DNA of 64,000 bases from Deltaproteobacteria bacterium HGW-Deltaproteobacteria-14 (GTDB taxonomy: Bacteria; Myxococcota_A; UBA9042; PHBI01), in assembly GCA_002841945.1 (NCBI GenBank), contig PHBI01000003.1:1-64000 (forward strand). The letters are read 5' to 3'. Of the stretch, positions 29,207 through 38,148 are shown piece after piece. The position numbers were made by a program, and so were the translations under genes. Under the pieces are notes generated by a model. The model was not told the DNA's origin. It saw only the letters and a list, made by a program, of their open reading frames with translations, and did not search any database. Each line of letters begins with the position of its first letter. Position 1 is the first letter of the stretch.

Positions 29207-31631
29207 CGGCGTTCACCCGTTGGTAGAAGATCGTGTTGCCGTTGTCGAGGTAGGCTGGCCACGCGACCAGGAATGGGCCGGTCGGCGCCGCGGCGAGGCT
29301 CGCGAGGTCGGAGCTCGAGGCCTGGTCGGCGTGCTCGAGGATGACCTCGGTCGCCACGCCCGCTGAGGTGATGTGCCACAGCGTGGCCGGGAGCGACGAC
29401 TCGCCCTGCCCGTAGCCCGCGTACGCGATCGCCACCGTCCCATCGAGCAGCGCGGCGGCCGTGAAGCGGTAGGGCAGGTCGCGCCCGTCCGCTGGGATCA
29501 CCGTCATCGGGGCGCCCTCGGCGGCCCCGTCCGCGGTGAAGGCCTGCCCGTCGAGCGCCCAGGACTCGGTGGCGTAGTAGGTATAGAAGGTCATGAACGC
29601 CCCGCCCGGGAAGCCGACCAGCGCATAGCCCCCGATGTCCGTGGGGCCATCGGCCGCGACGCCGGACAGCGCCGCGCCGCCTGTTCCGTTTGCCGCGTAG
29701 CGCCGCATCATGATCGTCCGGTCGTACACCTCGGGGTCCTCGCGGATCCAGCTCACCACGAAGGTCCCGTCGTCGGACCCGGCCAGCTGCGCCTCGCTCA
29801 GGTAGCTGTCGCTGGCCGCCGTGACGGCGTCGAAGCGCGGCGCGTCGCTGCCGTCGAACGCTCGCACGCGGAGCAGATTGCCGAAGACGTTGGGCTGCTG
29901 GCCGATCCACGCCGCCACGAAGCCACCGGCGTCGAGCGGCGCCAGGGCGATGCCGCCAGAGAGGTAGCTGAAGTCCATGCCACCGAGTCGCCAGGCGTCG
30001 CCCTTGGGGGTCCCGGCCGCGTCGAGGCGCCGCGCCCAGACGGCCCCCCCGCCAACCGAGGAGTCCTGCTCGAACCAGGCCACCAGCACGTCGCCGGTGC
30101 TGAGCGTCACCATGCTGGGGGCGTCGCGCTGGACCGTGGCGTTGTCGTCGACGAGGAAGGTCCCGACCTCGTCGCCCGCCGGATCGAAGAAGCCGCAGGA
30201 GACACCGCTCGTCCCGAGCGCGCCGAAGGTCAGCGCGTAGCCGTCGACCCAGCACAGACCAAAGCCGCCGCTCGCGAACGCCGTAGCGGCCGCGCCGTAC
30301 CGGTACTGCCCGGGCGGCGTCACCTGGGTCTCGGTGATCTCGCAGGCCACGCAGCCGTCGCCGAAGAGCTCGTCGTCGCCGTCGTCGCAGGGCTCGCCGG
30401 CGTCGAGGAGGAGGTCGTCACAGTCGGCGTCCACGCCGCAGATCGGGGCCGCCCCGGGGCTGCGGTTGTCGTCGAGGTCGTCGCAGTCCCCGCCGGCGAG
30501 AGCCGTGTAGAAGCCCGAGCCGACGCAGGTGCACTGGCTGTCCTCGGTCACCCCGTAGTCGTCGAGGTCCCCGTCGTAGAAGAACGGCGTGCACGAGACC
30601 AGGTCGAAGCCCTCGTCGGTGGTGCCCTCGCAGTCGTTGTCGACGCCGTCGCCGCAGGCCTCGGCGCTGGCGTTGCCCGCGGTGCTGCAGGCGAGGGAGG
30701 TCTTGTTCGCCGCGCACACCACGCTGCCACCAGCGCAGGCGCCGGTCCCGCAGCCGTTGCCGAGCACCTTGCCCGCGTCCGGTGCGTAGCCGCCGCCGCC
30801 GAAGGTGACGGTCCCCCCCGCCGCGAACGTCTCGTCGGTCGCGCCGTCGCAGTCGTTGTCGACGCTGTCGCAGACCTCCGCGGTGGCGCTGCCCTTGGTG
30901 CTGCAGGTCAGCGTGCTGGCGTCCTTGCACACCACGACGCCACCGGAGCAGGCGCCGACACCGCACGGAGCGCCCTTGACCTTGCCGGTCGTGCCGTCGT
31001 CGCCGGTGTAGGTCACCGTCCCGCCGGCGGTGAACGGCTCGTCGGTCAGCCCGTTGCAGTCGTTGTCGAGCTCGTCGCAGCCGACCTCGGTCGCCTCGTA
31101 GCCCGGGACCAGGCTGTAGTCGCAGTGGTGGACGCGCTTGTCCCCCTCGAGGGTGCAGGTCGCGCTGACGACCGCGCCAACCGCGCCGCAGGCGCCGTCG
31201 CGCAGGCAGACGAAGCCGGCGAGGACGACCGGGTCCGTCTCCGGCTCGTCGTCCTTGGCGTCGAGCTGGTCGACGATGCAGTCCTGATCGGCGTCGTTGA
31301 GCACGCTCTCGATCGCGTCGCTCTTGCCGTCGCCGTCGGTGTCCCGGGGGCTGTTGGCGTTGACGACCTCGTCGTAGTCGCTGATGCCGTCGCCGTCGGT
31401 GTCCGCGTTCATCGGATCGGTCCCGAGGGCCCCCTCGATGGCGTTGGTGAGCCCGTCGCCGTCCTCGTCGCCGTTGGGGTCGAGGCACAGACCGGCGATG
31501 CAGTAGCCGCTCGCGCAGGAGCCGTCGCTCGAGCACGAGGAGCCGATGGGGAGCTTCGCGTCATCGGGGCAGGCGGCGAGCAGCAACAGCGCGCTCGCGG
31601 CCAACAGGAAAGGTGTGCGGGGCAAGGGCAT
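29184..31631 (-). CDS. MopE-type lipoprotein with thrombospondin-3-like Ca motifs
   Basis: An 815-residue surface lipoprotein (lipobox LLAAC, Cys21). After a short Cys-rich module come thrombospondin type-3-like Ca-binding repeats (DEDGDGLTNAIEG, DTDGDGISDYDE, DTDGDGKSDAIE). Three MopE-type repeats follow (DNDCNGLTDEP, DNDCDGATDET, DNDCEGTTDEG), each with a C-x-C-containing linker. The C-terminal part, about 400 residues, is beta-rich and propeller-like with repeated W-F/I-E-D strands (VAWFEQD, AAWIGQQ, VSWIRED). GGAGG 5 nt before the ATG at 31631 sets the start. The role is probably extracellular Ca-dependent binding; exact function unknown. Confidence 0.87.
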   Translation of the reverse strand: MPLPRTPFLLAASALLLLAACPDDAKLPIGSSCSSDGSCASGYCIAGLCLDPNGDEDGDGLTNAIEGALGTDPMNADTDGDGISDYDEVVNANSPRDTDGDGKSDAIESVLNDADQDCIVDQLDAKDDEPETDPVVLAGFVCLRDGACGAVGAVVSATCTLEGDKRVHHCDYSLVPGYEATEVGCDELDNDCNGLTDEPFTAGGTVTYTGDDGTTGKVKGAPCGVGACSGGVVVCKDASTLTCSTKGSATAEVCDSVDNDCDGATDETFAAGGTVTFGGGGYAPDAGKVLGNGCGTGACAGGSVVCAANKTSLACSTAGNASAEACGDGVDNDCEGTTDEGFDLVSCTPFFYDGDLDDYGVTEDSQCTCVGSGFYTALAGGDCDDLDDNRSPGAAPICGVDADCDDLLLDAGEPCDDGDDELFGDGCVACEITETQVTPPGQYRYGAAATAFASGGFGLCWVDGYALTFGALGTSGVSCGFFDPAGDEVGTFLVDDNATVQRDAPSMVTLSTGDVLVAWFEQDSSVGGGAVWARRLDAAGTPKGDAWRLGGMDFSYLSGGIALAPLDAGGFVAAWIGQQPNVFGNLLRVRAFDGSDAPRFDAVTAASDSYLSEAQLAGSDDGTFVVSWIREDPEVYDRTIMMRRYAANGTGGAALSGVAADGPTDIGGYALVGFPGGAFMTFYTYYATESWALDGQAFTADGAAEGAPMTVIPADGRDLPYRFTAAALLDGTVAIAYAGYGQGESSLPATLWHITSAGVATEVILEHADQASSSDLASLAAAPTGPFLVAWPAYLDNGNTIFYQRVNADGSKRYH

Positions 31632-32100
31632 GGTAGCCTCCGGTGTGGCGTCGCGCCGTCGGCCGCAGGGGGGCCGGGGCGCGCGCGTTCTCTTCCGGCG
31701 CGATTCTCGTCGCGCGGACGCGTCGGGTCAAAGGCTCGTGTCATCGCGCGGCCCGATGAGCCGCTCGCCACGCTCCGAGGCGACGCGAAATGCCGAGATT
31801 CAAAGCGGATCCTGGCCGTCCGCCGGGACCGAACGGCCGAGGCGCGCGGACGGCGCCGGACTCCGCGTCGCGCGCGTCGGCGAGGGAAGGCGTCGCGAAG
31901 TCAGCCGGGGACGCCGCCACGGCGTCACCCTACGCGTCGCGCAGGCGGCCGAGGGCGACCCGCCGCCGAGGCTCCACGCGCCCGCCGGGACCTCGAGGTG
32001 GGCCGCGATCTCGCCGCTCGACCCGCCGTCGAAGTCGCCGAGGCCGAACGCCGCGGCCCGGCGGCCGCGCGGGCGAGTGTCAACCTCATTGACGCTGGCG
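31632..32100. other. 469-bp spacer without a recognisable gene
   Basis: All open frames here are shadows of GC-rich sequence with no ribosome site or family resemblance. The only structure seen is the half-conserved palindrome at 32078-32094 and a short dyad GACGC-TG-GCGTC (32091-32102) at the end of the flavin reductase-like gene. It probably holds the promoter of the 29184-31631 gene. Confidence 0.5.
32078..32094. promoter_or_regulatory. Imperfect TGTCAA-N5-TTGACA palindrome
   Basis: TGTCAACCTCATTGACG lies 7 bp beyond the stop codon of the flavin reductase-like gene. It matches the perfect palindrome upstream of the same gene (33273-33289) in 12 of 17 positions, including all of TGTCAACC and TTGAC. 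It could be a second operator or a chance match. Confidence 0.35.
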
Positions 32101-33213
32101 TCAGACGCCGAGCACGTCGTCGAGGAAGGTCCGCAGCTGATAGGTCTGGTCGGCCCCGAGCCCCTGGCCGATGAACGCCGCGCCGGCGATGAAGGCGTGC
32201 AGGAACAGCGCGATGGGGACCGCCCACAGCGCGAAGGCGCTCTCGTTGGCCATGAGCTGGGACAGGCCCCACATGAGCCCGCCGATGGCGCTGAAAGCGA
32301 CCGCGAGGTGGAGCGCGGTGAAGAGCGTCCAGACGTGGGGGTGTGGGCCGATGCGGCCGCGGACCTTGGTTCCACCCGCGTCGTCGGCCTCGAGGCGCAG
32401 GTCGAGGTGGGGCGACCAGGTGGTGCGGCGGTCCTCGGGGAGGCTGAGCTGGATGTGCTCGCCGACCCGCGCGCCGACGACCGTCGCGTCGGGGCGGGAG
32501 AGGGCCTCGCCGAAGGCGGCGCCGACGTCCTCGGGGGGGCGCGGGACGCTGATCTCGAAGCGCGGCCGCAGCCGCGGGCCGGAGACGTCGACCCGCGGAC
32601 GCGACAGCCAGCTGTCGGTCGCCTGGCGGAACCCGTAGTCCACCGGGAGGCGCGGGCACCCGCGGCCGGCCTCGAGCGCGGCGTGCCAGCGCGGCTGCAT
32701 CAGGATCCGCTCGACCCGCAGGATGAAGCGGTGCTCCGCCTCCCCGACCTCGCTGGGCTCGACGCGATCGAGCGCGCACTCGAAGACCTGCACGGCCTCG
32801 GCGACGACGTCCGGCGGCGCCTCGCCGCCGACCGCCGCGCGCGCCGACGGCGCCAGCGTGAAGACGCTCTGCGCCATCTTCTCGGCGGTCGGGACGACCC
32901 GCGACAGGACCTTGCAGTTGGCGAGGTAGGCGGCCTCGTCCGGGATGAAGTTGATCGCGATGGTCCCGCTCCGGATCAGGTTCGCGGCGGTCTTCGAGGC
33001 GCGCTTGGTGACCAGCACCATGGCGTGACCGTCGCCGCTGACGTGGGGGAAGCAGAGGCTGTAGGGCGCCAGGTTGGTGGCGCCGTCCGGCCCGCGCGTG
33101 CTGGCGAGCACGATCGGCATCGGGAAGAAGGCCGAGGACTGGAAGAAGCGCTCGCGGAGGGGCACGTCGACGAACGGCCCGCCGCCGGAGGCGGGAGAGA
33201 GTGGCTGGGACAT
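32101..33213 (-). CDS. Flavin reductase-like protein fused to a C-terminal membrane domain
   Basis: A 370-residue protein. Residues about 25-215 form an FMN-binding split-barrel domain of the flavin reductase-like/DIM6-NTAB type (MPIVLASTRGPDGATNLAPY, MVLVTKRASKTAANL, GTIAINFIPDEAAYLANC). A beta-rich segment at about 225-300 precedes two membrane helices at about 305-325 and 335-355. The fusion to a membrane-anchored C-terminal half is unusual for this family. It may be a membrane-bound flavin reductase or an FMN-binding sensor. A perfect palindrome lies 60 bp upstream of its ATG, which suggests operator control. Confidence 0.75.
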   Translation of the reverse strand: MSQPLSPASGGGPFVDVPLRERFFQSSAFFPMPIVLASTRGPDGATNLAPYSLCFPHVSGDGHAMVLVTKRASKTAANLIRSGTIAINFIPDEAAYLANCKVLSRVVPTAEKMAQSVFTLAPSARAAVGGEAPPDVVAEAVQVFECALDRVEPSEVGEAEHRFILRVERILMQPRWHAALEAGRGCPRLPVDYGFRQATDSWLSRPRVDVSGPRLRPRFEISVPRPPEDVGAAFGEALSRPDATVVGARVGEHIQLSLPEDRRTTWSPHLDLRLEADDAGGTKVRGRIGPHPHVWTLFTALHLAVAFSAIGGLMWGLSQLMANESAFALWAVPIALFLHAFIAGAAFIGQGLGADQTYQLRTFLDDVLGV

Positions 33214-33272
33214 GGCGCCAGTCTAGTCGTCGTCACAGCGCTGCGCCAGCCCACCTCGGCCGCCGCCGGTCG

Positions 33273-33289
33273 TGTCAACCATGTTGACA
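33273..33289. promoter_or_regulatory. Perfect palindrome TGTCAAC-CAT-GTTGACA
   Basis: A 17-bp perfect inverted repeat (7-bp arms, 3-bp spacer), AT-rich against the GC-rich surroundings. It lies 60 bp upstream of the ATG of the flavin reductase-like gene on the minus strand. Size and symmetry fit a dimeric repressor or activator site. Its regulator is not identifiable here. Confidence 0.55.
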
Positions 33290-33358
33290 TACGGTGAACG
33301 CCCGCCGAAGCCACGAGGGCTCGGGCGGGCGCCGCCGGAGTTCAAGACGGAGCCCTCC

Positions 33359-35014
33359 TCAGTTCGAGGCTGAGATCGGCAGCTCGCTGTCGGGCGCCGG
33401 GCAGGTCGCGCCGGTCTCGATGTCGAACGGGTGGGGCTGGTCGCTGGTGTCGCCCGTCCCGTCGTCGGCGGGCAGCGGGTTGGAGCTCTCGCCGCTGGAG
33501 CCGCCCGACTCTTCCCAGCTGCTGTCGTCGCCGTACCAGGCGCACAGGCCGGCCTCGAGGGTGCGGTCGAGGTCGGGCCGCGCGCCGCTGGTCAGCGTGA
33601 GCGCGCCGGACTCGACCACCAAGCCGGCCTCCCGGACCGAGACCCACGGCGCGTCGCCGGTGAAGGCGGCGCTCATGTCGTCGTGGGCGAGGAAGCTCTC
33701 GGCCATGTCGGGCCACAGGTCGGCGGCTGCCGCCATGCGCCACACGGTCGCCAGGGTGGTGGCGTGGGAGAGCGCGATGTCGACGCGGTCGTCGCTCGGC
33801 GTGAGCAGGATGTCGAGGGGGCGCTGCCCGTCGTCGAGCTCGACCCCGACGACACGCGTGCCGTCGAGGCGGAGCGCCAGCGGCCCGGCGATGAGCCCCT
33901 GGATCGCGAGCTCCTGCTGGTCGTCGGCCAGGTCGACGAGGCCCGCGAGGCGGGTGACCGACACCTCGAAGGCCCCGGTGACCGGCGGCGCCTCCTCCTC
34001 GCTCGGCTCCACGTAGCACTCCTCCTCGCCCCCATCGACGATCACGCACACGGTCGATTCGGACGCGCCCACGCCCGCGAGCAGGTGCTTGGGGCCGGCG
34101 ATGACGAGGTCGCGCAGGTCGACGTCGAGCTGCCCGGTCGTGGCCGCCCGGTCGACGTCGAGGCTGACCGAGCCGGCCCCCGCGGAGAGCGCGAACGGGA
34201 CCTCGTCATCGCTCGCCTGGCCGTGGATCTCCACCGCCCCGGGGACCTCGACCGCGAAGCGCAGGCGCGTCTCCGTGAGCCGGCGGGCGGCGATCCGGAC
34301 GCTCCCGGAGCCGCTCAGGGTGGGCGGGACGTAGCCGTCCTCGCCGTCGTTGGTCGCGTCGTCGATCTCGACCAGCGCGTCGAGGGCCGGGCCGACCCGG
34401 ACGGTCAGGGCGGCCATCGTGTGGTGGAGCTCCGCGACCAGGGTCTCGCGCTTGGCGGCGCCGACCAGGACCGCGACGTCGAGGTCCCCCTCGGCGTAGC
34501 TGGTGACCGCGAGCCGGATCTGGACCGCGTCGAGCACCTCGACGCAGGTCTGATAGAGGTCCTCGTCCTCCCAGCCGGCGTCGCAGAAGCGGCCCGAGGT
34601 CAGCCGGTAGACGACCTGGGTGCCGCTCTGGGACTCGATCGCCGCGTCGGCGAAGACGCGCTCGTCGAGGAAGACGACGGCGTCGTCGAGGGCGGCCTCG
34701 AAGTCGGCGTCGGCGTCCTGCGGGAAGAAGATGAAGTTCGGCCCGCCGGCCCCGGCGTCCGGGCTGGGCTCGGCCGCGGCGTCCGCGGGGAGCAGGATGC
34801 CCTCGATGTCGGTGAGGGTCGCGGACTGGTCGAGCCACCGCTGGGCGTCCCACAGCGCCTCGGCGATGAGGCGGGTGTTGACCTTGGCGGCGCTGTTGAT
34901 GGCGGCGGGGGTGATGGCCAGCGGCCGCCCGGTGACGCTGGGGTCGTCGTCGCCGCAGGCGCCGAGGAGCGCCGCGCAGGTCAGCCCGGCGAGGGTGAGG
35001 AGGTGAAGCTTCAT
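33359..35014 (-). CDS. Large lipoprotein of unknown function
   Basis: A 551-residue exported lipoprotein (LLGAC, Cys20) with an acidic, Val/Leu-rich, probably beta-rich body, one Cys pair near the middle (FCDAGW, YQTC) and another near 330 (VCVIVDGGEEECYVE). The C-terminus is low-complexity Ser/Gly/Asp/Pro (GGSSGESSNPLPADDGTGDT). No known domain is recognised. It follows the caspase-like operon on the same strand with a 158-bp gap, so it may be an extra member or a separate unit. The ATG at 35014 begins the signal peptide. Confidence 0.75.
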   Translation of the reverse strand: MKLHLLTLAGLTCAALLGACGDDDPSVTGRPLAITPAAINSAAKVNTRLIAEALWDAQRWLDQSATLTDIEGILLPADAAAEPSPDAGAGGPNFIFFPQDADADFEAALDDAVVFLDERVFADAAIESQSGTQVVYRLTSGRFCDAGWEDEDLYQTCVEVLDAVQIRLAVTSYAEGDLDVAVLVGAAKRETLVAELHHTMAALTVRVGPALDALVEIDDATNDGEDGYVPPTLSGSGSVRIAARRLTETRLRFAVEVPGAVEIHGQASDDEVPFALSAGAGSVSLDVDRAATTGQLDVDLRDLVIAGPKHLLAGVGASESTVCVIVDGGEEECYVEPSEEEAPPVTGAFEVSVTRLAGLVDLADDQQELAIQGLIAGPLALRLDGTRVVGVELDDGQRPLDILLTPSDDRVDIALSHATTLATVWRMAAAADLWPDMAESFLAHDDMSAAFTGDAPWVSVREAGLVVESGALTLTSGARPDLDRTLEAGLCAWYGDDSSWEESGGSSGESSNPLPADDGTGDTSDQPHPFDIETGATCPAPDSELPISASN

Positions 35015-35172
35015 GGAGGTGCTCCGAGGTGGGAGCGGCGCGCGCGCTGCGTGCGCCGGGGAGGGGGGCGTCCGGTGCGGGCTCGCCCCTACCGAGGGGC
35101 GCGCGTCGGGCGCGTTCACCGAGATGACCCGCGGGGCGGACCCCGTGGACACGAAATCGTACCCGAGGCTGA

Positions 35173-35844
35173 TCATTGCGCCCGCCAGGCGCCCCAGTAC
35201 ACGTCGAGGCACGCGCCGGCCGGGGCCTCGCTGCGGGCCACGACGCCGATCCGCTCCGACGGGACCACCATCAGCTGGCTCGGGCGGCCCGGGCGGCACA
35301 GCCCGACCGCGAGGTTGTAGCCGTCGCGCAGCGCGATGGGGTTGAGGACGTGGGCGCCGACCCGATCGCGGAGGCGGTCCGCGCCGTCCACCCACAAGAC
35401 GTAGTGATCCGCGGCGACACCGCGCGCCGCGCCGTAGAGGTCGTCGCCGGTGAGGGGACCCGCCTGCCCGTCGTCCTCGAGGACGACCAGCAGCGCGACG
35501 GCGACGCGCGCGCTCGCGGAGGCGCCGTCACCGGCCGCCGGGAAGGCCTCCAGCGAGGCCGCGGGCGGGGCGCCGTGCACCTGCGCCTCGAAGGCCGCGA
35601 AGTCGGCGCTCGCGAAGCTGATCGGCTGCACCGCGAAGGCGTCGGGCGCGCCCGAGAGCGGGGCCCAGACGAGGGCCGGAGCGAGCTCGCCGCCCCACTC
35701 GGGGCCGTCGACGGCGTGGATGGCGCCGCGCAGCACGAAGGTGGGCAGGCCGCGCCAGTCACCGTCGGTGAGGGCGTCACCGCAGCCGGTGGCGAAGGGG
35801 AGGAGGATGAGGGCCAGGGCCGCGGCGACGCCGGAGCGGTTCAT
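35173..35844 (-). CDS. Small lipoprotein of the caspase-like operon
   Basis: A 223-residue lipoprotein (FATGC, Cys21), beta-rich, with no domain I recognise. The last 60 residues (VLNPIALRDGYNLAVGLCRPG, then SERIGVVARSEAPAGACLDVYW) contain a Cys pair. Its ATG overlaps the stop of the caspase-like gene as ATGA (35841-35844), so it is the fourth gene of the ECF operon and probably made in step with it. Location and gene order suggest an envelope partner of the caspase-like protein; function unknown. Confidence 0.75.
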   Translation of the reverse strand: MNRSGVAAALALILLPFATGCGDALTDGDWRGLPTFVLRGAIHAVDGPEWGGELAPALVWAPLSGAPDAFAVQPISFASADFAAFEAQVHGAPPAASLEAFPAAGDGASASARVAVALLVVLEDDGQAGPLTGDDLYGAARGVAADHYVLWVDGADRLRDRVGAHVLNPIALRDGYNLAVGLCRPGRPSQLMVVPSERIGVVARSEAPAGACLDVYWGAWRAQ

Positions 35845-37418
35845 CGGAAGCTCACCCCCAGCCCGAGGCGGGCCCAGCCGACGAGCGGCGTTCGGGCCTC
35901 GCTGTGGTCCAGATCCGTCCTGACCTCGAGGGCGAGGACGCGGGCGCCGCCCTCGAGCGCGAGGAGCCAGGGCCCGCCGACGCCGAGCTCGGCGCGGCCG
36001 AGGGCCTCGAAGGCCGGCGCGACCCGAGTGCGCGGCCCCTCGCCGGTCGCGAGCGCGTAGTCTTCGACGAGGGTGACGACCCCGGCGCGGACGCCGAGCG
36101 AGAGCGAGACCGGGCCGAGGTCGAAGACCTTGCGGGCGCCGCCGAGCGCGGTGATCTCGTGCAGGGTGGCGGCCGCGGCCCCGTCGCTGCTGGCGGCGCG
36201 CGCGTAGGCGAGGACGAGGTCGACGGTGATGGGCTCGAGCTCGAGCGCGCCCACGAGCGCGACGTGCGCCTCGGGGTCGAAGCCCGCGAGCGGAGCCGCG
36301 GCGGCGCCCCCGAGCAGGGTGACGCTGCCGGCGAGACCGCCGGAGCCGCCCTTGCGGACCAGCCGCGCGTACTCGAAGGAGGTCAGGGTCTTGGCGTCGA
36401 GGCTCACGTCGCGCCCGGCGGGGACGTCGACGTAGCCCTCGAGGAACCGCTCCGGGCGGCGCCAGCGGACGAAGTAGCGCGCCGGCGGGAGGCTGACCCG
36501 GGCGCCCGCCGCCGCGTTGGCGACCTCGGCGGTCAGCGGCGCGTCGGCGTCGGCGCCGCGGTGGAAGAAGAAGCGGCCCTCGCCGGGCAGGCGCACGCGC
36601 CCGGCGACGCGGGAGGGGGAGAGCGAGGTCAGCACGACGTCGGCGCGCCCCTTGAGATCGTAGCGGAAGGTCGGGTGCTGCGCGCCGGCGGCGGTGGTCG
36701 CGGTGCTCGAGACGGTGCGATCGCGGGCGTAGCCGTAGGCCTCGTCGAGGGTGACGCGGGCGTCGCCGTTGGCGTCCGCGCCGCCGAGCAGGCCGCCGAC
36801 GAGGTGGTGGGTGAAGAAGGAGCCGCCGATGGCATCGGACTCCTGGGCGTCCTCGCCGAGGGTCGAGGCCGACAGGATGGCGAACCCCTCGGCGACCGGC
36901 TCGGTCGGCGTGGGCAGGGCGAAGGCCCCGGTGGCGGTGAGCCCCTTGACGCGGGTCGCGGCGCCGGAGCGGCAGGCGTCGACCACCAGCAGCCGCAGCT
37001 CGGCGGAGGAGCCGGAGACCGCGTTGCGGAGCTCGTCCCAGGGGAGGCTCGTGCCGCTGAGGTGCAGCGAGCGCGCGTCGGCGTGCCCCGAGTAGTAGAC
37101 GACCAGCAGGCTCGTGCGGCCCGGCTCGCGCTCGGCTCGGAGGCGGGCGTTGAGGCGCGCGAGGGCGTCGCGCATGCGGGTGGCGTCGACGTCGACCAGG
37201 GTCACGACGTTGTCGGGCAGGAACCCGCCGAGGGCGACGAGGGTGTCGCTGATCCGGCGGGCGTCGCGCCCGGCGTGGGCCAGGGGCGCCTCGTCGGGGC
37301 CCCCCTCGTGCGCCGCCACGACCAGGGCGTAGCGCACCTCGTCCGCGGCCGCAGGGCGGGCGGTCACGGCGGGCGCGGCGAGGGCGACGAGGGCGACGAG
37401 GGCGCCGAGGCGGGTCAT
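35841..37418 (-). CDS. Exported caspase-like (peptidase C14) protein
   Basis: A 525-residue protein with a signal peptide (cleavage near 25, ARPAAADEV) and a caspase/metacaspase-like domain at about 27-250. The catalytic dyad is present: His112 in YYSGHAD and Cys149 in VVDACRSG. A DANGDARVTLDEAY segment near 230 looks like an EF-hand-like Ca loop. The C-terminal 250 residues are beta-rich with short alternating strands ending in VGWARLGLGVSFR, which resembles an outer-membrane barrel with a terminal aromatic residue. GGGGAG upstream supports the ATG. It lies 37 bp after the anti-sigma gene and overlaps the next by ATGA, forming an operon with an ECF sigma factor. Confidence 0.85.
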   Translation of the reverse strand: MTRLGALVALVALAAPAVTARPAAADEVRYALVVAAHEGGPDEAPLAHAGRDARRISDTLVALGGFLPDNVVTLVDVDATRMRDALARLNARLRAEREPGRTSLLVVYYSGHADARSLHLSGTSLPWDELRNAVSGSSAELRLLVVDACRSGAATRVKGLTATGAFALPTPTEPVAEGFAILSASTLGEDAQESDAIGGSFFTHHLVGGLLGGADANGDARVTLDEAYGYARDRTVSSTATTAAGAQHPTFRYDLKGRADVVLTSLSPSRVAGRVRLPGEGRFFFHRGADADAPLTAEVANAAAGARVSLPPARYFVRWRRPERFLEGYVDVPAGRDVSLDAKTLTSFEYARLVRKGGSGGLAGSVTLLGGAAAAPLAGFDPEAHVALVGALELEPITVDLVLAYARAASSDGAAAATLHEITALGGARKVFDLGPVSLSLGVRAGVVTLVEDYALATGEGPRTRVAPAFEALGRAELGVGGPWLLALEGGARVLALEVRTDLDHSEARTPLVGWARLGLGVSFR

Positions 37419-37455
37419 GACAGCTCCCCGGGGTGTGGGGCGCGAGGATTGTGAT

Positions 37456-38148
37456 TCATCGCACGTCGAGAATCCAGGTGCGGACGACGCACCCCGCGGC
37501 GTCCTCGGCGCCGCCGAAGACCGCGACCGAGATGGGCTCGGCGAGATCGCAGACGGCGACGCGCAGCGCGGTCTCGCTGCCGGTGTTCGCGGTGAGCCCG
37601 AACGGGAGCCAGCCGTCGGCGGGGATCGCCCCCTCCCAGACCGCGACCCAGGCGCCGCCGTCGAGCCCCTCGACGCGCGCCCGGCGGTCGGTGGCCCCGC
37701 GGACGCGCAGCCGAATGCGGTCGCCGTCGTGGAGCGTGCCGAGGGCGTCGAGGGTCGTGTCCGCCGCCACCGTGCGGTCATCGCGGACGACCGTGGCCTC
37801 GACGGCGACCGCGCCCTTGGTCCGCGTCGTCTCGCCGCCCGGGAGGGCGACCATCAGGGCCAGCGCGGCGACGGCGACCGCGCCCGCGAGGGGGGCGAGC
37901 CAGCGCCGCCAGGGGAGGGCGGGGCGGCGGGTCGCGGGGGCGCGCAGCGCATCGGGGAGCGGCTCGAGGGCGGCGGCGGCGACGCTGGCGCGCTCGTCGG
38001 CGACGCGGGCGGCGCAGCTCGGGCAGCCCACGAGGTGGGCCTCGACCCGGGCGACCTCGTGGGGCGGCACCTCGTCGAGGGCCGCGAGGCTCACGTGCCA
38101 GGCCGAGAGGCAGCCGTCGCGGCGTTCACGGGCGAAGGGATCGTTCAT
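37456..38148 (-). CDS. Anti-sigma factor with zinc-binding (HC2-type) domain
   Basis: A 230-residue protein. The N-terminal ZAS/zf-HC2 motif is seen as EAHLVGCPSCAARV (H-x3-C-x2-C) and precedes one membrane helix at about 82-103 (LAPLAGAVAVAALALMVALPG). A beta-rich extracytoplasmic domain of about 120 residues with two Cys follows. The design is that of a membrane-bound anti-sigma factor holding an ECF factor until an envelope signal arrives. Its ATG overlaps the sigma gene's stop as ATGA, with GGAGG 5 nt upstream, which is the usual sigma/anti-sigma pairing. Confidence 0.88.
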   Translation of the reverse strand: MNDPFARERRDGCLSAWHVSLAALDEVPPHEVARVEAHLVGCPSCAARVADERASVAAAALEPLPDALRAPATRRPALPWRRWLAPLAGAVAVAALALMVALPGGETTRTKGAVAVEATVVRDDRTVAADTTLDALGTLHDGDRIRLRVRGATDRRARVEGLDGGAWVAVWEGAIPADGWLPFGLTANTGSETALRVAVCDLAEPISVAVFGGAEDAAGCVVRTWILDVR

